Source: Panacagrimonas perspica
Lineage (GTDB): Bacteria > Pseudomonadota > Gammaproteobacteria > Nevskiales > Nevskiaceae
Length of the DNA stretch: 64,000 nt
Direction of reading: 5' to 3'
Assembly: GCF_004364935.1 (NCBI RefSeq)
Contig: NZ_SOBT01000010.1
Location: 248,001 to 312,000 of the forward strand
Shown here: piece by piece, positions 1 through 8,491 of the stretch
Layout: each line of letters starts with the position of its first letter
How positions within the stretch are numbered: the stretch's first letter is position 1
The notes under the pieces: generated by a model
What the model was told of the DNA's origin: nothing
The model's database searches: none
The model's input: the letters and a program-made list of their open reading frames with translations, nothing else
Made by a program: the position numbers and the translations under genes

Positions 1-785
1 TGCGATTTCGATGACAGCGTGTTGGCTTCGCGGTTGAGTTCCTGCATCAGGAAGTCGAGACGCCGGCCCACGGCCTCGTCGCGCTTGAACGAGCCGCGCA
101 CTTCGACCAGGTGCGAGAGCAGGCGTGACATCTCTTCCTCGACGTCGAGACGCTGCAGCGCGATGACCATTTCCTGCTCGAGCCTTGCGGGATCGAGTTC
201 GACGTTGAGCTCACGGGCACGGGCACGCAGACGCTCGATGCCCTGGCCACGCACTTCGGCGTAACGGGCCCGCACGATCGCCACGAGCTGCTCGATGGCG
301 TCGCAACGCTCGACCAGGAAGGTCTCCAGCCGGCCGCCTTCACGGGCGCGACTCTCGTTGAACTCGCGCACGCACTGGTCGAACAGCTTGCGGGCGGCTT
401 CGAGCAGGACCGAGAAGTCCGCCGACTGCTCGCGCAGCACGCCGGGGAACGACAGCAGACGCAGCGGATCGGCGCCCTGCAGCGGGCCCCATTCCTTGGC
501 AACCGCCTCGAGCGCCTGTCGCAGGTCGCGCACGCGGTCCAGGTCCGGCTCGATCTGGCTGCCGCTGGCGGACTCGCGCGAGTAGCGCAGCGCCGCCTCG
601 ATCTTGCCGCGGGCGATGCGGGCGGCGGCAAGCTGGCGCAGCTCGCCGTCGAGCGCACGGAAATCCTCCGGCGCCTTGATGCTGAAATCGAAATACCGAT
701 GGTTGACCGAGCGCAGTTCCCAGCTCAGGCGGCCCCAGGGGCCCTGCGTCTCGACGCGGGCATAGCCCGTCATGCTGCGAATCAT
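1..785 (-). CDS. yicC: YicC family endoribonuclease-like protein (3' end cut by window)
   Basis: The product begins MIRSMTGYARVE, the hallmark start of the YicC/YloC family, and continues with family-typical stretches such as ELRSVNHRYFD near residues 27-37 and FLMQELNREANTLSSKS at the visible end. About 261 codons are present; family members run to roughly 290, so only the C-terminal tail is missing, off the left edge. E. coli YicC is reported to act as an endoribonuclease in sRNA turnover, so a cytoplasmic role in RNA metabolism is expected (family knowledge, not visible here). The ATG at 785-783 is chosen because it gives the conserved N-terminus exactly. The next gene on this strand is separated by a strong terminator, so yicC probably has its own promoter. 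Confidence 0.93.
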   Translation of the reverse strand, partial: MIRSMTGYARVETQGPWGRLSWELRSVNHRYFDFSIKAPEDFRALDGELRQLAAARIARGKIEAALRYSRESASGSQIEPDLDRVRDLRQALEAVAKEWGPLQGADPLRLLSFPGVLREQSADFSVLLEAARKLFDQCVREFNESRAREGGRLETFLVERCDAIEQLVAIVRARYAEVRGQGIERLRARARELNVELDPARLEQEMVIALQRLDVEEEMSRLLSHLVEVRGSFKRDEAVGRRLDFLMQELNREANTLSSKS

Positions 786-853
786 GTGATCTCTGTCTGG
801 ACTATCGAATCGAAGGTTGGCGCAGCATGGCGCCTCCCGCCATCAAGCAACAG

Positions 854-878
854 AAAGGGCGGCACGAGGCCGCCCTTT
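854..878 (-). terminator. Rho-independent terminator after the histone-like gene
   Basis: A perfect 10-bp stem, AAAGGGCGGC with GCCGCCCTTT, closes a five-base loop (ACGAG). Read on the minus strand the hairpin is followed by a T-rich stretch (CTTTCTGTTGCTTG). It lies 70 bases beyond the stop of the histone-like gene and about 70 bases before the yicC start, so it should separate the two transcription units. Confidence 0.8.
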
Positions 879-947
879 TGACTGCTGACACGCCGGGCGA
901 TGGCCCGACGGGACCGGCGTACCCTGCCGGTCCTCGCATCAGGCCGC

Positions 948-1475
948 TCAGGTCGAGCTGGAGCCCGACTCGGACGAGGCCGGTGCCGGATCCGCCGCGG
1001 GCGTCATGGCTTCGGCAACCGCAGCCGGAAGCGGCAGCGAGTCGACGACCTTCTTCGCCGCAGCCTTGGCACGCTTCACCAGGCTCTTGGCGGTGGTCGC
1101 CACCTGGGTCTGCGCCTTGGCCACCGACTTCTTGGCCTTGGCGACGGACTTCTTGGCGGAGGTCTTGGCCTTCGACTGGGCGGCGCCGACCGACTTCTTC
1201 GCCTTGGCAACCGAACTCTTGGCAGACTTCTTCGCCTTGGCGACGGAGCCCTTTGCGGACTTCTTCACCTTGGCTACGGATTTCTTCGCCTTGCTCACGG
1301 TCTTCTTGACCGCGGCCTTGGCCTTGGCCTTCACCGCACGAGCCGGCTTCTTCGCTGCAACCTTCTTCCCCGACTTCTTCGCTGCGGACTTCTTCGCCGC
1401 AGGCTTCTTGGCAGCGACCTTCTTGGTCGCAGCCTTCTTGCCTGCTTTCTTTTTCGCTTTGGATTTCACCGCCAT
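948..1475 (-). CDS. Histone H1-like lysine/alanine-rich DNA-binding protein
   Basis: This 175-residue, extremely basic protein is built almost wholly of Lys, Ala, Ser and Val. Residues 1-55 carry AAKK/PAAKK repeats like eukaryotic H1 tails and the AlgP/Hc1-type bacterial proteins. Residues 56-125 carry an 11-12-residue repeat of the SVAKAKKSAK kind that could form an amphipathic helix. Residues 145-175 are acidic/Ser-rich and neutral (SLPLPAAVAEAM then SSESGSSST). The ATG at 1475 is chosen because GGAGG lies 8 bases upstream; an upstream in-frame start would add nine non-basic residues. It probably binds nucleic acid or compacts the nucleoid; no target is visible. A phasin-like role is an alternative. 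Confidence 0.82.
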   Translation of the reverse strand: MAVKSKAKKKAGKKAATKKVAAKKPAAKKSAAKKSGKKVAAKKPARAVKAKAKAAVKKTVSKAKKSVAKVKKSAKGSVAKAKKSAKSSVAKAKKSVGAAQSKAKTSAKKSVAKAKKSVAKAQTQVATTAKSLVKRAKAAAKKVVDSLPLPAAVAEAMTPAADPAPASSESGSSST

Positions 1476-1594
1476 TTCCCTAGCCTCCACTGAAAATGCC
1501 ACACCTGCCCCATAGAAATTTCGTCGAAGAAAACATGCTCTTCGCGCTTCTGGACTTTAGGCGCTTACGTATAAAAGTCAATCAGCGTCACGCG

Positions 1595-2419
1595 ATGTTT
1601 CGCGCGTTGCAGGTCGCCATGCTCAGCGTCGCGTGCACGTCGTGGACGTCCGCGCACGCGCAGAATCCCGCTGCACCTGAGCCGTGCGAGCGTCAGTGGC
1701 AACTGCTCGCCACGCACACGCACGATCCTCAGCATTTCACGCAAGGCCTGGTGATCTTCGAAGGACGGATGTTCGAGAGCGTGGGGCAGTACGGGCGTTC
1801 CGGCGTGCACGAGGTGAACCTTGCCGACGGCCGCGTGCTCCGATCGCAGGCCCTGCCCGCCAACGTTTTTGGCGAGGGCCTCGCGAAGATCGGCGACCGG
1901 CTGGTCCAGTTGAGCTGGCGCGAGAACACGGCGTACTTCTACGACCTGTCGCTCCAGCCCAAGGGGACGCTGCCCTATCCCGGCGAAGGCTGGGGCCTGA
2001 CCACCCTCGCCACGCCGGCGGGCGAGCGCCTGATCCTCAGCGACGGTTCGCCCTGGCTGCGCGTGCTGCACCCGACGACCCTCGCCGAAGAACGGCGCGT
2101 GAGGGTCCAGGTCCGCGGGCAGCCGCTGAAACTGCTGAACGAACTCGAGAACGTCCGCGGAGAAGTGCTGGCCAACATCTGGCACTCGGACGAAGTGGCA
2201 GTGATCGATCCTTCGAGCGGCGCCGTCACCGGCTGGTTCGACTTCCACGCGCTGCGTCAGCGGCTCACGTGGCCACCGCCGCTGCATCCCACGGAGACCG
2301 ACCTCAACGGCCTGGCCTGGGACGAGCGCCGCTCGCGCCTGCTGGTCACCGGCAAGTACTGGCCGCAGTTGTTCGAGGTGCAGATCGGCGGCTGCGTGGC
2401 GCCGTCCGCTCCCCAGTAA
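1595..2419 (+). CDS. Glutaminyl-peptide cyclotransferase (plant/bacterial beta-propeller type), secreted
   Basis: The 274-residue product has an N-terminal signal peptide (hydrophobic residues about 3-17, cleavage likely after AHA near residue 22). The mature part contains HDPQHFTQGLVIFEGRMFES and, near the C-terminus, DLNGLAWD with LLVTGKYWPQLFEV, the signature stretches of the glutamine cyclotransferase family (a five-bladed beta-propeller). These enzymes convert N-terminal Gln to pyroglutamate with release of ammonia, here probably in the periplasm. The ATG at 1595 is preferred over the longer reading because it starts the signal peptide directly. The gene is divergent from the histone-like gene, with a TATAAA-like box at 1571-1576. 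The biological substrate is unknown. Confidence 0.88.
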   Translation: MFRALQVAMLSVACTSWTSAHAQNPAAPEPCERQWQLLATHTHDPQHFTQGLVIFEGRMFESVGQYGRSGVHEVNLADGRVLRSQALPANVFGEGLAKIGDRLVQLSWRENTAYFYDLSLQPKGTLPYPGEGWGLTTLATPAGERLILSDGSPWLRVLHPTTLAEERRVRVQVRGQPLKLLNELENVRGEVLANIWHSDEVAVIDPSSGAVTGWFDFHALRQRLTWPPPLHPTETDLNGLAWDERRSRLLVTGKYWPQLFEVQIGGCVAPSAPQ

Positions 2420-2521
2420 TAGATCGTTCCGTTCGACCCGAAGGACGCCCGGTCACTGCAACGTCGTGGGCGATGTTTGCCGCTATATTCGACTCCTGCG
2501 TTCATAGCCGAGGCCCACGTA

Positions 2522-3709
2522 ATGATTCTTTCCCACGAGCACAAGGAGCTGTACCGGACCGTCAAGAAGTTCGTGCAGGACGAAATCAATCCGCACGTCG
2601 CGGAATGGGAGCGCGACGGCATCTGGCCCGCGCACAAAGTGCTCAAGAAGATGGGCGGGCTGGGCCTGCTGGGCATCAACAAGCCGGAAAGCGTCGGCGG
2701 TCAGGGCCTCGACTACAGCTTCCAGATGATCCTGGCGCAGGCCCTGGGCAATTGCCTGTGCGGCGGCGTGCCGATGGGCATCGGGGTGGTCACCGACATG
2801 GCGACGCCCGCGCTGGCCCGCTTCGGCTCGCCGGCGCTGCAGGCCGAATACCTCGCCCCCGTCGTCGCCGGCGACATGTGCTGCTCGATCGCGGTGTCGG
2901 AGGCCGGCGCCGGGTCCGACGTGGCCAGCATCAAGACCAGCGCGCGCAAGGAAGGCGGCGACTACGTCATCAACGGCTCGAAGATGTGGATCACCAACGG
3001 CACGCAGTCCGACTGGGCCTGCATGCTGGTGAACACCGGCGAGGGCAAGGTCCACGCCAACAAGAGCCTGATCGTGGTGCCGCTGGACGCCAAGGGCATC
3101 GATCGCAAGACCAAGCTCGACAAGCTGGGCATGCGCTGCTCCGACACCGCGATGATCTTCCTCGACGAGGTGCGCGTCCCGCAGCGCAACCTGATCGGCA
3201 AGGAAGGCATGGGCTTCACCTACCAGATGATCCAGTTCCAGGAAGAGCGCCTGTTCGGCGCCGCCAACAGCATCGACGGGCTGTTCAACATCATCGACGA
3301 GACCGTGGAGTACACGCGCCAGCGCCAGGCCTTCGGCCAGAGCGTGCTCGACAACCAGTCGGTGCATTTCCGGCTGGCCGAACTTCGCGCCGAGGTGGAG
3401 TGCCTGCGCGCCCTGACCTACCAGGCCTGCGAGGAATACGTGGCCGGCCGTGACGCGACGATGCTGGCGTCCATCGCCAAGCTCAAGGCCGGGCGCGTGG
3501 CGCGCGAGGTCACCGACGGCTGCCTGCAGTACTGGGGCGGCCAGGGCTACATGTGGGAGACCAACGTCGCCCGCGCCTATCGCGACACGCGGCTGGTGTC
3601 GATCGGCGGCGGCGCGGACGAGATCATGCTCGGCATCATCTGCAAGCTGATGGGCACGCTGCCGAGCAAGCGCAAGCACGAGGCGAACAAGGCGGCGCGC
3701 GAGGCCTGA
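2522..3709 (+). CDS. Acyl-CoA dehydrogenase
   Basis: This 395-residue protein has the full acyl-CoA dehydrogenase layout: an N-terminal helical domain (LYRTVKKFVQDEINPHVAEW), the FAD/substrate-contact stretch AVSEAGAGSDVASIKT followed by WITNGTQSDWACM, and a C-terminal helical domain ending QYWGGQGYMWE...RDTRLVSIGGGADEIML. It should carry out FAD-dependent alpha,beta-dehydrogenation of an acyl-CoA in the cytoplasm; chain length cannot be read from sequence. The start at 2522 gives the usual family N-terminus; a longer reading from 2477 adds 15 unrelated residues. No partner electron-transfer flavoprotein or thiolase gene is adjacent, so it appears to be a stand-alone gene, followed by a REP-like element. 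Confidence 0.93.
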   Translation: MILSHEHKELYRTVKKFVQDEINPHVAEWERDGIWPAHKVLKKMGGLGLLGINKPESVGGQGLDYSFQMILAQALGNCLCGGVPMGIGVVTDMATPALARFGSPALQAEYLAPVVAGDMCCSIAVSEAGAGSDVASIKTSARKEGGDYVINGSKMWITNGTQSDWACMLVNTGEGKVHANKSLIVVPLDAKGIDRKTKLDKLGMRCSDTAMIFLDEVRVPQRNLIGKEGMGFTYQMIQFQEERLFGAANSIDGLFNIIDETVEYTRQRQAFGQSVLDNQSVHFRLAELRAEVECLRALTYQACEEYVAGRDATMLASIAKLKAGRVAREVTDGCLQYWGGQGYMWETNVARAYRDTRLVSIGGGADEIMLGIICKLMGTLPSKRKHEANKAAREA

Positions 3710-3731
3710 TTCGAGACACGCTGCAACAACC

Positions 3732-3798
3732 GTAGCCCGGACGAAGTCCGGGATCTCGCCCTCCCATTGAGCGCAACCCCGGACTTCGTCCGGGTTAC
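3732..3798. repeat. REP/BIME-like element, copy a
   Basis: Two arms form an inverted pair: the left arm is GTAG followed by CCCGGAC/GAA/GTCCGGG, and the right arm is its reverse complement ending GGGTTAC. Each arm can also fold alone into a 7-bp stem with a GAA or TTC triloop. It lies 22 bases after the acyl-CoA dehydrogenase stop and 32 bases before the MFS gene start, so it could act as a terminator or mRNA 3' stabiliser between tandem genes. Confidence 0.9.
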
Positions 3799-3830
3799 GG
3801 GGACGGGCACCGCTCTAAAATCGACGTCCC

Positions 3831-5108
3831 ATGCTGGGTCTCGTCGCCTCCGCCTTCTCGGTCTTCCTCGCCGCCGCGCTGCTGCTCGCCGGCCAGATGC
3901 TGCTGTCCACGAACCTGAGCCTGCGCATGTCGGCCGAAGGGTTCGCCGCGAGCACGATCAGCCTGGTGATGCTGCACAACTCGTTCGGCTTCATGCTCGG
4001 ATCGGTGTTCGGCCCGCGCCTGATCCGCCGCGTCGGCCACATCCGCGCGTTCTCGGCCTTCGCGGCCGTGCTGTGTTGCGCGACGCTCGGTCAGGGCTCG
4101 GAAGTGAATCCCTACCTGTGGGCGGTGCTGCGGGCCGCGCAGGGTTTTTCGAGCGCGCTGCTGATGGTCGTGCTCGAGAGCTGGATCAATGCCCATGCGC
4201 GGCCGGAGACGCGCAGCCGCTTCCTGGGCCTGTATATGGTCAATTACTACGTGGCCGGCGCGATCGGGCAATGGATGGTGGCGCTCAACGAGCCCACCGA
4301 TTTTCGCGCGTTCAGCCTGGCCGCCGGGCTGGCCGTGGCCTCGATGATCCCGCTGTGCCTGACGCGCCAGCCGGCGCCGGCCACGCATACCGCCGAGCGA
4401 CTGCCGGTTCGTGCCCTGTTCGCGGCTTCGCATATCAGCGTGTTCGGCGCGCTGATGTCCGGTTTCACGATGGCGTCGTTCTACCAGCTGTCGCCGATCT
4501 ACGTGCAGCACCTGTTCAACGACACGCATACGACGGCGACGTATCTGGCCTGCGCGGTGCTTGGGATGATGCTGTTCCAGGTGCCGGTGGGGCGCATGTC
4601 CGACCATTTCGACCGGCGTCGCGTGATCATCGGGCTGGCTGTGGCGATCAGCGTGAGCGCTGCGCTGGTGGCCCTGCTCGGGCGCTACTCCACGCCGCTG
4701 CTGTACCTCTTCACGATGCTGTTCACCGGCACGGCCGCCTGCCTGTACCCAGCCTGCCTGGCGCGCCTGAACGATCGCACCGGCGGCCGCCAGCACGTGG
4801 CGTCCAACGCGAGCCTGCTGCTGTGCCACGGCATCGGGCAGTGCATCGGCCCCTTGAGCACGTCGTCGCTGATCGCGCTGATCGGTCCGTCCGGGCTGTA
4901 CGTGGGCATCGCCGCCGCGATGCTCGTCTACGCCATCTATGCGGCCTGGCGCGTGCGCGAGTTCGACACCGAGGTGGTCGACCAGAAACCCTTCGTCGTC
5001 GTGACGGCGGAGAGCACGCCCACGATCACCCAACCCGATCCGCCGCAGCCGGAATCCTCGCCCACGGCAGCCTCGACACCACCTGCGGATCGCCCGCCGG
5101 GTTCCTGA
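3831..5108 (+). CDS. MFS transporter, YcaD-like
   Basis: The 425-residue product has about twelve hydrophobic segments typical of the major facilitator superfamily. Segment 2 is followed by GPRLIRRVGHIR, matching the loop 2-3 motif, and FDRRRVIIGLAV marks the equivalent loop in the second half. The arrangement and the start LVASAFSVFLAAALLLAGQM resemble the YcaD subgroup of putative carriers in the inner membrane. The C-terminal 50 residues are a hydrophilic Pro/Thr-rich tail. There is no strong Shine-Dalgarno sequence before the ATG. The substrate cannot be inferred from the neighbours. Confidence 0.85.
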   Translation: MLGLVASAFSVFLAAALLLAGQMLLSTNLSLRMSAEGFAASTISLVMLHNSFGFMLGSVFGPRLIRRVGHIRAFSAFAAVLCCATLGQGSEVNPYLWAVLRAAQGFSSALLMVVLESWINAHARPETRSRFLGLYMVNYYVAGAIGQWMVALNEPTDFRAFSLAAGLAVASMIPLCLTRQPAPATHTAERLPVRALFAASHISVFGALMSGFTMASFYQLSPIYVQHLFNDTHTTATYLACAVLGMMLFQVPVGRMSDHFDRRRVIIGLAVAISVSAALVALLGRYSTPLLYLFTMLFTGTAACLYPACLARLNDRTGGRQHVASNASLLLCHGIGQCIGPLSTSSLIALIGPSGLYVGIAAAMLVYAIYAAWRVREFDTEVVDQKPFVVVTAESTPTITQPDPPQPESSPTAASTPPADRPPGS

Positions 5109-5181
5109 ACTTGTTGGCGCGGCCTGACGCCGTTACTTTCGCGCCTTTCGCGGACCCCGCGACCCTTGGAGCGATTCGACG

Positions 5182-6024
5182 ATGAGCCTCACCTTGCGCA
5201 GCGAGAACGCCTGCTTCGGCGGCCGCATGAGCTTCCACGCCCATGCTTCCCGCGAAACCGGCACCGAGATGCGCTTCGCGGTCTTCACGCCCTCGCAAGC
5301 GGGCCCCAACCGGAAGGTGCCCGCGCTGTACTACCTGGCCGGCCTGACCTGCACCGAGGAGACGTTCGTCATCAAGGCCGGCGCGCAGCGCCTGGCGGCC
5401 GAACTCGGCCTGATGCTGGTGGCCTGCGACACCAGCCCGCGCGGACTGAATCTGCCGGGCGACTCGGACGCGTGGGACTTCGGCGTCGGCGCCGGCTTCT
5501 ATCTCGACGCCACGCAGGCGCCGTGGGCGACGAACTACCGCATGGGCAGCTACGTGAACCTCGAACTGCCGGCGCTGATCGAGGCGAACTTTCCGGCCGC
5601 CACCGATCGTCGCGGCATCTTCGGCCACTCGATGGGCGGCCACGGGGCGCTGGTGACAGCGCTGCGCAACCCCGATCGCTGGCGCTCGGTCTCGGCGTTC
5701 GCACCGATCAGCAACCCGGTGGCGGTGCCCTGGGGCGAGAAAGCCTTCGGCAATTACCTGGGCACGGATCGGACCTCGTGGGAGGCTTACGACGCCAGCG
5801 TGCTGATGCGGGCCAAGGCGCATCCCTGCGAGGTGCTCGTCGATCAGGGACTGGCCGATCAGTTCCTCGAAAAACAGCTTCAGCCAGAAGCGCTCGAAGC
5901 CGCCGCCAAGGCCTCGGGCCAGAAACTGAAGCTGCGCCGCCACGAGGGATACGACCACTCGTACTGGTTCATCCAGAGCTTCGTTGCGGATCATCTGCGG
6001 CATCACGCGGCGTTGCTGGGCTGA
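5182..6024 (+). CDS. fghA: S-formylglutathione hydrolase
   Basis: The 280-residue product belongs to the esterase D family. The nucleophile motif GHSMGG places Ser150; Asp226 (in LADQF) and His259 (in YDHSYWF) complete the triad, with the same spacing (76 and 33) as E. coli FrmB. LYYLAGLTCTEETF near residues 51-64 is also characteristic. The enzyme hydrolyses S-formylglutathione to formate and glutathione, the second step of glutathione-dependent formaldehyde oxidation. The usual partner gene for S-(hydroxymethyl)glutathione dehydrogenase is not in the window. GGAG lies about 10 bases before the ATG. Confidence 0.95.
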   Translation: MSLTLRSENACFGGRMSFHAHASRETGTEMRFAVFTPSQAGPNRKVPALYYLAGLTCTEETFVIKAGAQRLAAELGLMLVACDTSPRGLNLPGDSDAWDFGVGAGFYLDATQAPWATNYRMGSYVNLELPALIEANFPAATDRRGIFGHSMGGHGALVTALRNPDRWRSVSAFAPISNPVAVPWGEKAFGNYLGTDRTSWEAYDASVLMRAKAHPCEVLVDQGLADQFLEKQLQPEALEAAAKASGQKLKLRRHEGYDHSYWFIQSFVADHLRHHAALLG

Positions 6025-6041
6025 GGCTGCTTCCAGTTCGG

Positions 6042-6077
6042 GCGCTCCGTCTCCCCGCGACAGCAGGGAGAGGGAAC
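6042..6077. repeat. CTCTCCC-type hairpin repeat, degenerate copy 1
   Basis: TCTCCC and GGGAGA form a short imperfect hairpin between two convergent genes (formylglutathione hydrolase and the DJ-1/PfpI gene). It resembles the clearer copies near 9.5 kb and 15.4 kb, which share a CCTCACC...GGCC lead-in. It may act as a bidirectional terminator; the stem is weak here. Confidence 0.5.
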
Positions 6078-6087
6078 AAGGCCAGAC

Positions 6088-6792
6088 TCAGGCCGGAACC
6101 GCCGCATCACGCTTCGACTGCGCCAGCCGCTGCGCCGCCTGATCCACCACCGACTCGGAGAACTCGGCGGCCATGAACTGGCGCGCCGTCGACAAGGTCG
6201 CCGCGTCCGCGAGTTCGGGGCGCCCCGTACCGTGGGGAGGCTCCGGCGCGTACTCGACGATCAACTCGATCAGGCGCCCCGATGCTTCGCCGCCCCACTT
6301 GCCCACCATGTGGAGGGCGAAATCCATTCCCGCCGTGACGCCGCCGCCGGTGGCGCGGTTGCGATCGATCACGACGCGGTCGTCCGCCGGCGTCGCGCCG
6401 AACTTCGCCAGCCACTCGCGCGGGTACCAGTGGCATGCCGAGCGGTAGCCCTTCAACAGGCCAGCGGCGCCCAGCAGCAGGGACCCGGTGCACACACTGG
6501 TCACCCAGCTCGCGTTCTGGCCCAGGCGGGCGATCGCGTCGAGCAGCGCCCGGTCGGACAGGGCGTCGAGCGTGGGCTTGGCGCCGCCCGGAACGAACAC
6601 CACGTCCGGATTCGGCGAGGCGTCGGCGTAGGAGTGCGATGCGTTGAAGGACAGGCCCGTGTCCGTGTCGACCGGGCCCCTCTCGGCGGCGATGAATTCG
6701 AACTGCACGCCGGGAACGAACTGCCAGATCGTGATCGGGTTGATCAGATCGGCCGAGGTGAACTTCGGGTAGAGAAAGCAGGCGATTTTCAT
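6088..6792 (-). CDS. DJ-1/PfpI family protein, isonitrile hydratase-like
   Basis: The 234-residue protein begins KIACFLYPKFTSADLINPI and contains the nucleophile-elbow region SWVTSVCTGSLLLGAAGLLKG, with the cysteine expected at the active site of this superfamily, and a downstream GGGVTAGMDFALHMV stretch seen in isonitrile hydratase-type members. Length fits the InhA-like subgroup (about 228 residues). A cytoplasmic hydratase or amidase-like reaction is likely, but the substrate is not established. The ATG at 6792 has GGAG about 8 bases upstream. It is divergent from a GlxA-type regulator whose N-terminal half is a related DJ-1-fold domain, so the two genes probably form a regulator/enzyme pair. 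Confidence 0.85.
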   Translation of the reverse strand: MKIACFLYPKFTSADLINPITIWQFVPGVQFEFIAAERGPVDTDTGLSFNASHSYADASPNPDVVFVPGGAKPTLDALSDRALLDAIARLGQNASWVTSVCTGSLLLGAAGLLKGYRSACHWYPREWLAKFGATPADDRVVIDRNRATGGGVTAGMDFALHMVGKWGGEASGRLIELIVEYAPEPPHGTGRPELADAATLSTARQFMAAEFSESVVDQAAQRLAQSKRDAAVPA

Positions 6793-6931
6793 GGAGGTCT
6801 CCTGGGTGGGGACTGAAGTCTGGAGAGCCGGCAACGGGGCGGATGGACGAAGTTCCGTCGATTCAGGACGCCTGCCACCCGTCTGGTTTCGGCTTCTGTA
6901 GGCTGGACCGATCGTTTTTCCAGGACCCGCC

Positions 6932-7972
6932 ATGACGCACCGCCCACCGTTGACGATCGGCTTCTTCATCACGCCCGCGTTCACGTTGCTGGATCTGAGC
7001 GGCGCGCTGGAACCGTTCCATCTCGCCAACTGGCTGGGCGGCGAGCGCTACCGGATTCGCGTGCTCTCGACGTCCGGCGGCCTGGTGAAAAGCTCCGAAG
7101 GCGTCACGGTCGGCACCGAGCCCATGGAGATCGACGGGCTCGACACCTTGTTCGTGATCGGCGGTGAGGGCACGGTGCTGCGCGCCGTGGAGCCCGAGCA
7201 CACCGCCATCGTCCGCGCCGCCTACGACAGCGGTATCCGGCGCGTTGCGAGCGTGTGCGTGGGCGCATTCATTCTCGCCGCATCCGGCGTGCTGGACGGG
7301 CGGCGCGCGACCACGCACTGGATGTATGCGCCCGAACTGCAGCGGCGTCATCCGCAGGTGCAGGTCGACGGCGATCGCATCTTCACGCACGACGATCGTA
7401 TCTGGACGTCCGCCGGCATCACCGCCGGCATCGATCTGGCGCTGAGCCTGATCGAGGAAGACCTCGGCAAGACCGCGGCGCGGACGGTGGCGCGCCAGCT
7501 CGTCGTCTATCACCGCCGCGCAGGCGGCCAGATGCAGTTCTCCTCGCTGCTGAGGCTCGATCCCGACTCCGACCGCATGCGTCGCGTGCTGTCGTTCATG
7601 CGCGAGAACCTCGAACACTCGCTGCCGCTCGAACGGCTTGCCGACATCGCCAACCTGAGCGTGCGGCAGTTCGGGCGCTCGTTCTTCAAGGCCATCGGCA
7701 CGACGCCGGCCAAGCTGGTCGAGCGGCTGCGCGTCGAGGCGGCGAAACCGCGGATCGAGGAAGGGCGCGAATCGCTCGATGCGATCGCGCGTTCCGTCGG
7801 ATTCGCCGACACGGATCGCATGCGGCACGCCTTCCTGCGCGTGCTCGGACAGACGCCGCGCGCGCTGCGCAAGGAAGGGTCGGGCGGGAAGCGCGATGGC
7901 CCCCAGGTTCCGCGGTCGACGTCCGCTGCCCGCGAAGGCGATCAGGCGCGCTCGGAGTCGCGCTTGAATTGA
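6932..7972 (+). CDS. GlxA family AraC-type transcriptional regulator
   Basis: The 346-residue product has an N-terminal DJ-1/PfpI-like domain (about residues 8-175; ASVCVGAFILAASGVLDG is the elbow region) and a C-terminal AraC helix-turn-helix domain (about 210-310) containing LERLADIANLSVRQFGRSF and ESLDAIARSVGFADTDRMRHAF, followed by a basic tail. This architecture defines GlxA/FtrA/CdhR-type activators. The start faces the DJ-1/PfpI gene across 139 bases that should hold both promoters, making that gene the obvious target. The ligand is unknown. Confidence 0.92.
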   Translation: MTHRPPLTIGFFITPAFTLLDLSGALEPFHLANWLGGERYRIRVLSTSGGLVKSSEGVTVGTEPMEIDGLDTLFVIGGEGTVLRAVEPEHTAIVRAAYDSGIRRVASVCVGAFILAASGVLDGRRATTHWMYAPELQRRHPQVQVDGDRIFTHDDRIWTSAGITAGIDLALSLIEEDLGKTAARTVARQLVVYHRRAGGQMQFSSLLRLDPDSDRMRRVLSFMRENLEHSLPLERLADIANLSVRQFGRSFFKAIGTTPAKLVERLRVEAAKPRIEEGRESLDAIARSVGFADTDRMRHAFLRVLGQTPRALRKEGSGGKRDGPQVPRSTSAAREGDQARSESRLN

Positions 7973-7976
7973 ACGC

Positions 7977-8043
7977 GTAGCCCGGGTGAAACCCGGGGCT
8001 TTTCTCGCTATCGGAGTGGAATCCCGAGTTTCACCCGGGCTAC
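7977..8043. repeat. REP/BIME-like element, copy b (variant stem)
   Basis: The left arm reads GTAG then CCCGGGT/GAA/ACCCGGG: relative to the common copy the A-C of the stem is changed to G-T on one side and the partner bases change to A-C on the other, so pairing is kept. The right arm keeps one mismatch. It lies 4 bases after the GlxA-type gene stop, and its far end supplies the TAG stop of the convergent RidA gene (8040-8042). Confidence 0.9.
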
Positions 8044-8453
8044 GTCTTCAACGCCGCCACACTGCGGATCTCGACCTTCAGCTCCGGCAACGCGAGCGCC
8101 TGGATGCCGATGATCGTCCACGTCGGAAACGGTTCCTGGAAATAGCGTTCCTTGGCGGGCATGAACGCAGCCAGGTGCTTCTCGAGATCGACGTGATAGC
8201 TGACGACCTCGACCAGGTCCGCCATCGTCAGGCCTTCGAGCCGCAGCAGTTCCTGCGCGCGTTGCAACGCCAGCTCGGACTGTTCCGCGACGGATTCCGG
8301 AACGCTGCCATCGGGCCGAAAACCGACGACGCCGGCGATGAAGAGCAGACCCCCGGCGCGCACCGCCGGCGAGTAGCCATATTTCTCGAACGCCGCGTGA
8401 TCGGACTTCCACAGGGGATTGTCCTGCGGGATCTGGACGACGACTTTGGACAT
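8040..8453 (-). CDS. RidA/YjgF/YER057c family protein
   Basis: The 137-residue product has the RidA-family size and layout: YSPAVRAGGLLFIAGVVGFRPDG near residues 27-49 and a conserved core AQELLRLEGLTMADLVEVVSYHVDLE. RidA proteins are cytoplasmic trimers; the archetype hydrolyses reactive enamine/imine intermediates, but this divergent member (ending PELKVEIRSVAALKT rather than with the archetypal Arg-containing strand) may have another small-molecule role. The stop codon TAG lies inside the REP-like element. The neighbouring SDR is 38 bases upstream on the same strand, so the two are probably co-transcribed. Confidence 0.87.
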   Translation of the reverse strand: MSKVVVQIPQDNPLWKSDHAAFEKYGYSPAVRAGGLLFIAGVVGFRPDGSVPESVAEQSELALQRAQELLRLEGLTMADLVEVVSYHVDLEKHLAAFMPAKERYFQEPFPTWTIIGIQALALPELKVEIRSVAALKT

Positions 8454-8491
8454 GGGTGACCTCCGGTTGTGAACGTCAGAGCGGCATCCGC

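Noticed and set aside
1006-1515. A Phe/Leu/Ala-rich hydrophobic open frame on the plus strand
   Set aside because: It is the complement of the lysine-rich histone-like gene (AAG read as CTT), an expected artefact.
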